From assembly GCA_964580655.1 (NCBI GenBank), contig CAZOMR010000192.1:1-6556 (forward strand): a stretch of 6,556 nt of DNA, read 5' to 3'. Under the pieces are notes generated by a model. The model was not told where the DNA came from and searched no databases. It worked only from the letters and a program-made list of their open reading frames with translations. Positions 1 through 5,991 of this stretch are shown one piece after another. A program made the translations under genes and the position numbers. The number at the start of each line of letters is the position of its first letter. The first letter of the stretch is position 1. Origin of the DNA: CAZOMR01 sp964580655 (GTDB lineage Bacteria; RBG-13-61-14; CAZOMR01).

Positions 1-696
1 ATCTAACATCTCTTTATATGCTTCTGCGTCATAGGTTGAATTTGTATTTACAACCCAAAGACCTTCAGCAATGGATTCGGGAGCCATCATCTCGGGACCA
101 TATGGGTCAAAATCGATCATTACTCTCCTACTGCCTTCCTCTTGATAAATTCTATACACAAGAGCCTCAACAGGAAGCCCATAGCTTTTCCAATATTCAA
201 TCGCTTCCCAGGTCGCAACGTCTAGTCCATTAGTGACGATTATGAATTTTTGCCGCTTATTGAACAGATCGGTTTCCAGTGGACTTTCAAGGTCAAAATG
301 CTTTCGGTGAGCTTCCTTGAGGGTTAGAAGAGCTTGAGATTTTGCTCCTTGCCTATATTGATATGATTCAAAGTAGTTATTCAATCTATCGTATTCATAA
401 CGGCCAAAGCGCTGGCCGTATCTTAATACCTGAAGAATGTTATCCTCGTAACTTTTCCATCGTTTCAATTCGAATAAAAAAAGTGTTCCCTCTTTGTCTA
501 AAGCCATGATGTCCGCTTCCTCTTGCATACGGCGTTCTTGAGCAATTACAAAGAGCTGATCTGCACGGATTAGAGACTCTATGTGGGCCGCCAGTAGGTT
601 CTCTAAATCCTGCTCGCTCCAGCCTATATCAGCAAGAGCTACTTGTTTTACATTTTCAAGTTTTTCCTTTTGCTCATAATCAATGTAGTAAAGCAT
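1..696 (-). CDS. PD-(D/E)XK nuclease-fold protein, RecB/NucS-like (3' end beyond window)
   Basis: This reading frame is open for 232 codons from its ATG (complement of 694-696) to the left edge, so the C-terminus is missing. A Shine-Dalgarno AGGGAG (complement of 705-710) lies 8 bases before the ATG and supports this start. The sequence shows a restriction-endonuclease-like active site: D62 in EADIMALD, then E76-x-K78 in FLFELKRWK, followed by Q89-x3-Y93 (QVLRY). The D...ExK plus QxxxY pattern is known from RecB-family and NucS/DUF91-type nucleases, in which these residues bind metal and contact DNA. An amphipathic helical stretch (about residues 23-50) precedes the core, as in NucS-like domains. 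The second half (about 148-232) is not a domain I can name. A metal-dependent DNase role is inferred. The gene is more AT-rich than those to its right and is separated from the upstream operon by 144 bases, so it may have its own promoter. The exact family is uncertain. Confidence 0.8.
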   Translation of the reverse strand, partial: MLYYIDYEQKEKLENVKQVALADIGWSEQDLENLLAAHIESLIRADQLFVIAQERRMQEEADIMALDKEGTLFLFELKRWKSYEDNILQVLRYGQRFGRYEYDRLNNYFESYQYRQGAKSQALLTLKEAHRKHFDLESPLETDLFNKRQKFIIVTNGLDVATWEAIEYWKSYGLPVEALVYRIYQEEGSRRVMIDFDPYGPEMMAPESIAEGLWVVNTNSTYDAEAYKEMLD

Positions 697-840
697 AGTA
701 AGTTCTCCCTCTTTTTTTATCTGTTAAAGTTCCCAAGCCAACCGGCAATCTTTTCTTTAAGTCAAAACTTTTAGTTGTAATTGTTTAACTACCATTCTAA
801 AGTATCTGAGACAACTCCCCTAACAACTCGTACTAATCCA
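697..840. other. AT-rich intergenic region between the ATPase and nuclease genes
   Basis: Both flanking genes run on the minus strand. The segment holds the nuclease gene's Shine-Dalgarno (705-710) and an imperfectly flanked inverted repeat, TAGTT (772-776) and AACTA (787-791), with a 10-base spacer. I see no GC-rich hairpin followed by a T-run that would clearly end the upstream operon. A TTGACT hexamer on the minus strand has no acceptable -10 box at 16-18 bases. Whether the nuclease gene is read from its own promoter or by readthrough cannot be decided from the sequence. Confidence 0.5.
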
Positions 841-3636
841 TCAGCTGTCCTGGCATACCTCTCCAAGCTGCCTATCAAGATTTATCCGCTCGGCGGCCTT
901 TATGTGGTCAAACGCCTCGGGTTCGCATGTGAGGATCAGTACCTGCAGGTTCTTCTTGCAAGCGTCTTCGATTATGGTAAGCATCTTTCGATGGTAGAAG
1001 GAATCTGAATGGGCGATAGGGTCATCGAGGATAACGACCTGGGGTTCATCCTCGGCGATGGCGACGCCGTAGGCGAGCCTCACCAAGGTGGAGAGTTGCT
1101 CGAGCTCGCCATATGACGTTGCTCCTGCAAAATCTTTGCTCTCTCCGCCATCGGTTACTATTTTCTCTGGATGCAAGTCACTCCCAAAGATGATCTGCTT
1201 TGCGTCCTCACCATACAACTCTCTAATCCATCTATCCATTTGCTCACTAACAGGTTTCAATGAACTTTCGATATTCTCGTCCCTGATCCGGTCGAATAAG
1301 ACAAGTAATGTGCAATGAGCTTTAATCGTCATTTCAAGTCGCTCTCGTGCTTGTTCCTGGCCGGCTAATGTTTGCTCTAGCGCGTTCTTCCTGGAGTGGA
1401 GCCCCTCGATCTTTTTCAGCCGCTCCTCAACTGCAGCAAGCTGGTTGCTGATCTCTCCCTTATGCTCAATGCGTTTAATTCTTGCTTCCCTCGCTCCTTC
1501 AAGCCGGGCACGGATGTTCTCTTCCTCTTCGGTCAGTTTGTATTTTTCATATTCCCGCTCTTTTTTCTCAATCTCCTTTCCCTTCAATGATATAAGCTCG
1601 TGCATCTTATCAATAGAGCCATATTTCTCCTGATATCCCTTGGCTTCCTCTTTTTTAACCTCAAACTTGATCCTGGCCTCGCTTACCTTCCCGCTTATTT
1701 CATCCAGCCCGCTCTGAGCTTTATTCAGTTCAGTCTCTGTTCCATTTAATTTCCTCTTGGCTTCGGCTAAGTCCTCTTTGATCTTATTTTCGGCTTCCTT
1801 GAATTCTTTTTGGTCCTCCCGAAGGCTCTTTTTTGATGGTTCCCAACCTTTGAGTTCCTTGCGTGAACTGATAATATTGGCCTTATTGTTCTCGAGCCTA
1901 TCCTTTTCCGCCTTCAGCGTCTCAATGCCCTGAGGCGCCAGCTCGTCTAAATCATTGTTCATTTCCTCTATTCTTCTGTTAAGATCCTTTGATTTCTGGG
2001 AGCGCTTCTCGATTTCCGCTATGATCTCCGTTGATCCCGCCTCATGGTCAATCCCCAGGGGAGCAAGCATGCCCCTCAATGTATCAAGCGTTTTATTCTG
2101 CCTGCTGGCAAGTTTCTCTATGTCCTCGTCTTCCTGCCCCCTCTTGACATTTATAACTCCCCACTCCGGGATGTTGAGGTTAAACTTCTGCCTGACATTT
2201 TTGACCAGCTCTTCCCCTTTCCGGAAGTTGATATTCTGTTCATCCTCGCTATCTACCTTTAACTTTGCCGAGAACTTCTTATTAGGGCTTATTGAGAGCA
2301 CAAGCTGTGATGCCTCGAGTTCGGCCTGGAGCTTATCTCTTTCTTCGAGTGACTTGCGTACCTTTTTAGCATCCTTCTTGTTTGGCACTGCAATGCTGTT
2401 AAGCTCTTCTCTATGCTCTTTGATCTTGTTCTCAAATTGGAGGGCTTTTTCCAAGGTTTTACCCAGCCCAGTGATCTCTTTCTCCATTTCAATGATATTG
2501 TTCTTAGCTTCCAGGAGCGACCTGGTTGATTCCATTTCTCCGAGCTGTTTTTCTATTTCGTTCGCTTTGCTTTTTGCACTGTCGTAAGATGCCTTTGCCG
2601 AATCCCTCGCGTCCTTGAATGAGTCGAATTCTTTGGATTTCTCCTTCAAGTCTTTTTCAAGCTCTATCAGTTCATTGAGGCTGTTTGCAAAGGATTCTTT
2701 TTCCTCCTTGAGCCTTGACAACTCCTTTTTCGTATCATCAATGAGGTCTTCCAGTTCCCTTGCTTTCTCTCTCTTTTCCGTGATTTTCTCGTCCTGGGAA
2801 GTTAGCTCTTCTACCTCTTTCTCGGCCTGTTTAATATCCGTATCAAGCTTTAAAAGGTCGTGCTTCAATCTCTCCGCATCGCCCATGTCCCTATCGATAT
2901 TATTGCGCTCAATATTTATCTCTTCCAACTCTCGCTTAATATTATCGATATTCTCCTTGAGCTTTGATAGATCGCAGTTTTTCTGAAATGCCTTCTCATT
3001 TATCTCTATCATGTCAATTCCGGTTAAGGTGAATTCACTGGCAAAGAATGCCTTCTTCCTTATATTCGAACCTGTGAACCATTCTCTCATCTTATCATCC
3101 AGGTTTTCTCTGACCTTGTTATCGGATTCTGTTGTAAGAATCGCTCCAAGCATGGGTCTTAAGAGCTTACCCATCTCGTCATCAATGGCTGGCATGCCAA
3201 CCGATCCTTGTTCTACCCATAAAAGACTGGGTATTCCATACTTGGAGGCAGACATGCCGAGAAGCTTCTGCGTTTCTCCGGTTACTTCTTTCCCCTCGGC
3301 AATCACAGTTTTGGTGCCATCCGGCTTCAGGCGACTGAGCGAGGCCCCTCCGGCTTTTTTTGAAAAAATCTTCTCCATGAGGTAGTGCCCGTCCTTGACA
3401 AGGAATTCGATTGCCACTCCAGGTATATCGTCTGGCGAACATCGCCAGGGGATAAATTTCTTTATTTGGCCAGTGTCATAATGAAAGTCAACAAGGGCGA
3501 GCTTAACCGCCTCAACCAAGCTCGATTTCCCCGTCTTGTTAGGGGCGTGAATGATGGTTATTCCCGGCGTTAAAGGCCCTATCTGCACTTGGGAGAGGCA
3601 CTTCCAGTTGGCTACTCTTATGGAATGAAGGATCAT
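841..3636 (-). CDS. SbcC/Rad50-like coiled-coil AAA/ABC-type ATPase lacking a zinc hook
   Basis: This 931-residue protein should be the ATPase subunit of an SbcCD/Mre11-Rad50-like complex that uses ATP to gate DNA access to the partner nuclease in the cytoplasm. The N-terminal ATPase half has a Walker A (APNKTGKSS, residues 31-39) and a Q-loop (WVEQG, Q143). Long charged coiled coils follow (about 215-440 and 540-770). The C-terminal half has a signature-like segment (TSYGELEQL, 840-848), Walker B VVILDD (867-872) and D878, and a conserved-looking ILTCEPE (901-907). The apex between the coils (about 444-500) is not a CxxC hook but a short, apparently beta-rich segment containing IPEWGVINVKRG. 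All seven cysteines (13, 66, 221, 775, 893, 904, 928) are too far apart to form CxxC. The start is fixed by AAGGAGG (complement of 3644-3650), 7 bases upstream. Its ATG overlaps the phosphoesterase stop as ATGA, implying coupled translation. From memory it fits a subfamily of SbcC-related ATPases paired with COG0420 phosphoesterases rather than true SbcC, so no gene symbol is given. Confidence 0.9.
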   Translation of the reverse strand: MILHSIRVANWKCLSQVQIGPLTPGITIIHAPNKTGKSSLVEAVKLALVDFHYDTGQIKKFIPWRCSPDDIPGVAIEFLVKDGHYLMEKIFSKKAGGASLSRLKPDGTKTVIAEGKEVTGETQKLLGMSASKYGIPSLLWVEQGSVGMPAIDDEMGKLLRPMLGAILTTESDNKVRENLDDKMREWFTGSNIRKKAFFASEFTLTGIDMIEINEKAFQKNCDLSKLKENIDNIKRELEEINIERNNIDRDMGDAERLKHDLLKLDTDIKQAEKEVEELTSQDEKITEKREKARELEDLIDDTKKELSRLKEEKESFANSLNELIELEKDLKEKSKEFDSFKDARDSAKASYDSAKSKANEIEKQLGEMESTRSLLEAKNNIIEMEKEITGLGKTLEKALQFENKIKEHREELNSIAVPNKKDAKKVRKSLEERDKLQAELEASQLVLSISPNKKFSAKLKVDSEDEQNINFRKGEELVKNVRQKFNLNIPEWGVINVKRGQEDEDIEKLASRQNKTLDTLRGMLAPLGIDHEAGSTEIIAEIEKRSQKSKDLNRRIEEMNNDLDELAPQGIETLKAEKDRLENNKANIISSRKELKGWEPSKKSLREDQKEFKEAENKIKEDLAEAKRKLNGTETELNKAQSGLDEISGKVSEARIKFEVKKEEAKGYQEKYGSIDKMHELISLKGKEIEKKEREYEKYKLTEEEENIRARLEGAREARIKRIEHKGEISNQLAAVEERLKKIEGLHSRKNALEQTLAGQEQARERLEMTIKAHCTLLVLFDRIRDENIESSLKPVSEQMDRWIRELYGEDAKQIIFGSDLHPEKIVTDGGESKDFAGATSYGELEQLSTLVRLAYGVAIAEDEPQVVILDDPIAHSDSFYHRKMLTIIEDACKKNLQVLILTCEPEAFDHIKAAERINLDRQLGEVCQDS

Positions 3637-4847
3637 TGAGAAACCTCCTTTGCTAGCCGATACAGAGAGAGCATGGCTGTTTCGATGACTTTTATTTCTT
3701 CAGCGCCGCTTGCCTCTGCCTTCCTGGTCTCAAGTTCCTGGTAAACGCTTTGCAAGATACCTGGACCAAGCACTTCCCGCAGCTCTTCCTCGCCCGGTTT
3801 GATATGCAGGCCCTCGGTGTTGAGGTCGAAGAAAAGGTATCTCTGAAGCATGTTCTCAAAGGCATCTATTTGAATAAGGCTTTCAGCGCTGACCACTCCC
3901 TTTAATGAAATATGGAGCAGCCGGCGCTCGGTATCGCTTTGCTTTGCGAGGTCGGAGAAAATCTTGTTAAGCTGGGTGTCATCAACGTCTTCGTAGCTCT
4001 TGTTGTCCCATATAAGTTGGCCGATGGTTTCTTCCTGAATTTCAACATAGGAGCGGTCTTCATCCTTCGTGATTTTTACAAGCAGGGCTTTGCCCTCGGA
4101 AGCGCCCTTGAATTCATCCATGTTGGGGTCCGAGGCATAAGCTTCCCATCCCACGGAAAATTCAGCCCCCGCGCCAAAATTCATCTGTTCGTGAGTCCCG
4201 GGGTAGGCCATGCGTGTCATACCCGATGAATCCTTGAAGGTTTTCAAGCCATGCCAGTGGCCAAGCGCAATGTAATCAAGCCCGCGCTTGTCACAACAGT
4301 CAAGAGGGATGGGGTGGTCATCAGGAGGCAGATAGTCACGGTCCATTACCGAGCCATGGGCAACGCCGATGCGGATTTTGTCTCCCTGCGCTTCTTCCAG
4401 CTCGATCCAGTCAGTGGGATCGGACATGGAAGTTTTCTGCGTCACCGGGCACGGGTAGAGAATGACATCTTCCCGGAAGGCACGCGGCTTATTTTCATTG
4501 AGCAGCACTATGGAGGTCCCTTCCCATCCTGTCCACGGGTTACGCTGCCATACCGAGCCGGGCCGATAGGGATCATGGTTGCCAGGCAGGACGTAAACGG
4601 GCATGGATTTGCCTTTGAGGTTGTTAAAAATTCGCTGAGCGTCAATCAGAGACACCGCGTTGTCATCGAACAAATCTCCCGCGATTATGATGAAGTCAAT
4701 GTTCCTGTCGAGGGCAATTTGCAGGGCATGATCCAGGGCCTGGAACCTGGCCTCCCTAAGCTTCTTCGAGACCTGCTCCTCGAACCTGCTCGTCCTTAGG
4801 CCGATATGAAGGTCGGCCAGGTGTAGAAAGGATACGCTGCTCTTCAT
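3633..4847 (-). CDS. SbcD/Mre11-like metallophosphoesterase (DNA repair exonuclease family)
   Basis: This 404-residue protein belongs to the calcineurin-like phosphoesterases of the SbcD/Mre11 type (COG0420) and is expected to cleave DNA with two bound metals, probably manganese. All signature motifs are present in order: HLADLHIG (D12, H14), AGDLFDD (D58), GNHD (N90, H91), GVAHGS (H164) and LGHWH (H197, H199). No catalytic residue is missing, so activity is likely. The core spans about residues 5-235. The rest (about 250-404) would be the capping and ATPase-contacting region, ending in predicted helices. Length is close to that of typical SbcD. The ATG has AGGAGG (complement of 4853-4858) 5 bases upstream. 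It lies 22 bases after the regulator stop and overlaps the ATPase gene by four bases, so the three genes form one operon and the two products probably form a complex. Because the partner is a variant SbcC, I do not assign the name sbcD firmly. Confidence 0.93.
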   Translation of the reverse strand: MKSSVSFLHLADLHIGLRTSRFEEQVSKKLREARFQALDHALQIALDRNIDFIIIAGDLFDDNAVSLIDAQRIFNNLKGKSMPVYVLPGNHDPYRPGSVWQRNPWTGWEGTSIVLLNENKPRAFREDVILYPCPVTQKTSMSDPTDWIELEEAQGDKIRIGVAHGSVMDRDYLPPDDHPIPLDCCDKRGLDYIALGHWHGLKTFKDSSGMTRMAYPGTHEQMNFGAGAEFSVGWEAYASDPNMDEFKGASEGKALLVKITKDEDRSYVEIQEETIGQLIWDNKSYEDVDDTQLNKIFSDLAKQSDTERRLLHISLKGVVSAESLIQIDAFENMLQRYLFFDLNTEGLHIKPGEEELREVLGPGILQSVYQELETRKAEASGAEEIKVIETAMLSLYRLAKEVSQ

Positions 4848-4869
4848 GCTTGCCTCCTGTTAAATTCAT

Positions 4870-5844
4870 CTATTCAACAACCGATACCATATCCCCAAAG
4901 CTCCTGATCCAGCTACGGACCTCCTCGGAATCGGTAACGGTCATGGTCAGGACCACCGACCCGTCCTTTAGCTTCTTGAACTTCTGCGTGTGGTGCACCT
5001 TCCAGCAAGTGATGTAGTCCGCGAGCTCGGGCGGGAACTTGATCTTGAAGGTCTTGATATTTTCCGCGTCGGAGAATATTCCGAAGGCGCCGTCGGTCTT
5101 TTGCATGGGATGGTACTTATCAGGATACTCGAACTTGTCGCCAATAAACTCAACCTCCTGAATCCTCTCGACCCCGTAAAACCACGGGTCATCGTACTCG
5201 TAAGCCAGCGCATTGACGTAAAGGGAGCCGCGGTGATACATCAGGGTTAAAGGTTTGATTTCGATCCAGTGGGCATCCTCTTTTCCCGCGCCCTTATAAA
5301 GAATGTTTATCACGTCCTGGTAAACGATGGCCTTCATCACGTCGTTGAGGACGTCGCTGTGTTCTGAATAATCGCGGTGTGGGGAAGGCGCGGCAAAGAA
5401 CTTGCGGGGGAGGTTGTTCAACAGGGTCCGGTGGCTCGGAGGCAGCAACATCTCGACTTTCTCCATCACCTGCTCGATGGTGGGCGCAACCACGTTCTCG
5501 CCCAGCATCCTGAACATCTCGAGCACGAGGTAGACGGAGATGAGGTGATAGATATTGGTCTCGGAGGCGTCGGAGTATTTGCGCCGGCGCACAAGCCACT
5601 CCTCGTCGCCTTCCTTCTTGATGACGAACTGCGGCTCTCCGTCCTCGGTTACGAACTCATCGTTCAGGGCCTTCACGTATCGCTTCACGGTCTGCTCGCT
5701 CACGCCAAGTACTTCAGCCACGCTTGAAAGCCTGCTCCCGAGCCCATGCCTCGGCATCTCGTCTACCAGCCGAGCCATGCGGAGGGCCGAAGGATACGTG
5801 GCCTTCCGATATGTAGATGATTTCTTCTTTCTCTTTTCAGACAT
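4870..5844 (-). CDS. WYL-domain helix-turn-helix transcriptional regulator
   Basis: This 324-residue cytoplasmic DNA-binding protein is first in the operon and probably controls it. A basic N-terminus (EKRKKKSS) leads into a winged helix-turn-helix (about residues 20-65; recognition helix around SEQTVKRYVKAL). A helical linker follows, then a WYL domain (about 165-245: KPLTLMYHRGSLYVNALAY, then FYGVERIQEVEF) and a C-terminal WCX-like extension (about 262-324). The WYL triad itself is degenerate (L-Y-V), which is common in the family. WYL domains are known or proposed to bind nucleic acid or nucleotide ligands and occur in regulators of DNA damage and phage defence (YafY/PafBC/BrxR-like). The frame extends 16 codons further upstream to an ATG at 5892, but that ATG lacks a Shine-Dalgarno. 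The start at 5844 has AAGGAGG 7 bases upstream and is preferred. Whether it activates or represses is not visible. Confidence 0.9.
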   Translation of the reverse strand: MSEKRKKKSSTYRKATYPSALRMARLVDEMPRHGLGSRLSSVAEVLGVSEQTVKRYVKALNDEFVTEDGEPQFVIKKEGDEEWLVRRRKYSDASETNIYHLISVYLVLEMFRMLGENVVAPTIEQVMEKVEMLLPPSHRTLLNNLPRKFFAAPSPHRDYSEHSDVLNDVMKAIVYQDVINILYKGAGKEDAHWIEIKPLTLMYHRGSLYVNALAYEYDDPWFYGVERIQEVEFIGDKFEYPDKYHPMQKTDGAFGIFSDAENIKTFKIKFPPELADYITCWKVHHTQKFKKLKDGSVVLTMTVTDSEEVRSWIRSFGDMVSVVE

Positions 5845-5851
5845 GGCACTC

Positions 5852-5858
5852 CCTCCTT
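5852..5858 (-). promoter_or_regulatory. Shine-Dalgarno that sets the WYL regulator start
   Basis: On the minus strand this reads AAGGAGG, a near-perfect match to the 16S rRNA 3' end, 7 bases before the ATG at 5844. It argues against the longer open frame from 5892, which would put the site inside the coding sequence and add a hydrophobic, cysteine-containing 16-residue N-terminus unlike family members. Confidence 0.85.
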
Positions 5859-5881
5859 GATCACTACAGCATACAATTACC

Positions 5882-5896
5882 ATTATCCACATAATA
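5882..5896 (-). promoter_or_regulatory. Candidate -10 region for the WYL-phosphoesterase-ATPase operon
   Basis: Two overlapping choices of -10 box are visible on the minus strand: TATTAT (complement of 5891-5896) and GATAAT (complement of 5882-5887), each five of six matches to TATAAT. Neither has a good -35 hexamer at 16-18 bases. For the TATTAT box, the -35 position would fall inside the inverted repeat at 5911-5925, which would suit a regulated or activator-dependent promoter. The local AT-richness between GC-rich genes supports a promoter here, but the exact start is a guess. Confidence 0.35.
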
Positions 5897-5902
5897 AAAT
5901 CA

Positions 5903-5934
5903 ACGGCTGATACACGGCTGGTGTAGGCTTAGCT
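5903..5934. repeat. Short direct repeat ACGGCTG with 11-bp phasing
   Basis: ACGGCTG occurs at 5903-5909 and again at 5914-5920, and a decayed third copy, AGGCTT, starts at 5925. The period of 11 bases places the copies on the same face of the helix. The array overlaps the TACAC-N5-GTGTA inverted repeat. It may be a binding site for an activator, or a chance tandem duplication. Confidence 0.3.
5911..5925. repeat. Inverted repeat TACAC-N5-GTGTA, candidate operator
   Basis: A perfect 5-bp inverted repeat with a 5-base spacer gives half-site centres 10 bp apart, about one helical turn, as expected for a dimeric helix-turn-helix protein. It lies 67-81 bases upstream of the WYL regulator ATG and about the same distance from the divergent gene. 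Autoregulation by the WYL protein is an inference from position and symmetry only. Short inverted repeats also occur by chance. Confidence 0.35.
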
Positions 5935-5939
5935 TGAAC

Positions 5940-5964
5940 GGGTGGGGACGGACTACCCTGTCCC
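5940..5964 (+). other. GC-rich leader with hairpin or pseudoknot potential
   Basis: GGGAC (5945-5949) can pair with GTCCC (5960-5964) across a 10-base loop. GGGT (5940-5943) can also pair with ACCC (5955-5958) inside that loop, giving the interleaved order of an H-type pseudoknot. The structure ends 14 bases before the Shine-Dalgarno of the plus-strand gene. It has no following T-run, so it is not an intrinsic terminator. Whether it is transcribed is unknown. Confidence 0.25.
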
Positions 5965-5991
5965 GCTATTAAATCAAGAAGGAGGAGAGCC

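Noticed and set aside
18..233. 71-codon open frame on the plus strand at the left edge
   Set aside because: It lies opposite the nuclease-fold gene, which has a Shine-Dalgarno, a complete active-site pattern and a 232-codon open frame.
772..791. TAGTT-N10-AACTA as a transcription terminator after the ATPase gene
   Set aside because: The stem is only 5 bp, AT-rich, with a 10-base loop and no proper T-run after it. It is noted only as a possible weak inverted repeat.
1955..2587. 210-codon open frame on the plus strand opposite the ATPase gene
   Set aside because: It is serine/leucine/phenylalanine-rich low complexity, as expected from the antisense of Lys/Glu-rich coiled-coil codons. It has no recognisable domain and lies entirely within a well-supported gene.
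4251..4799. 182-codon open frame on the plus strand opposite the phosphoesterase gene
   Set aside because: The opposite strand encodes all phosphoesterase motifs. This frame shows no family features.
5845..5892. Sixteen-codon N-terminal extension of the WYL regulator
   Set aside because: The upstream ATG has no Shine-Dalgarno, the extension contains the real Shine-Dalgarno of the ATG at 5844, and it overlaps the candidate promoter -10 boxes.
5919..5935. Sigma-54-like GG-N10-GC spacing on the plus strand
   Set aside because: Only the GG and GC dinucleotides and few flanking bases match TGGCACG-N4-TTGC. This spacing alone is common by chance in GC-rich DNA.
5934..5972. TTGAAC and TATTAA as a sigma-70 promoter for the plus-strand gene
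   Set aside because: The spacer is 27 bases, far beyond the usable range, and no better -10 box lies at 16-18 bases.
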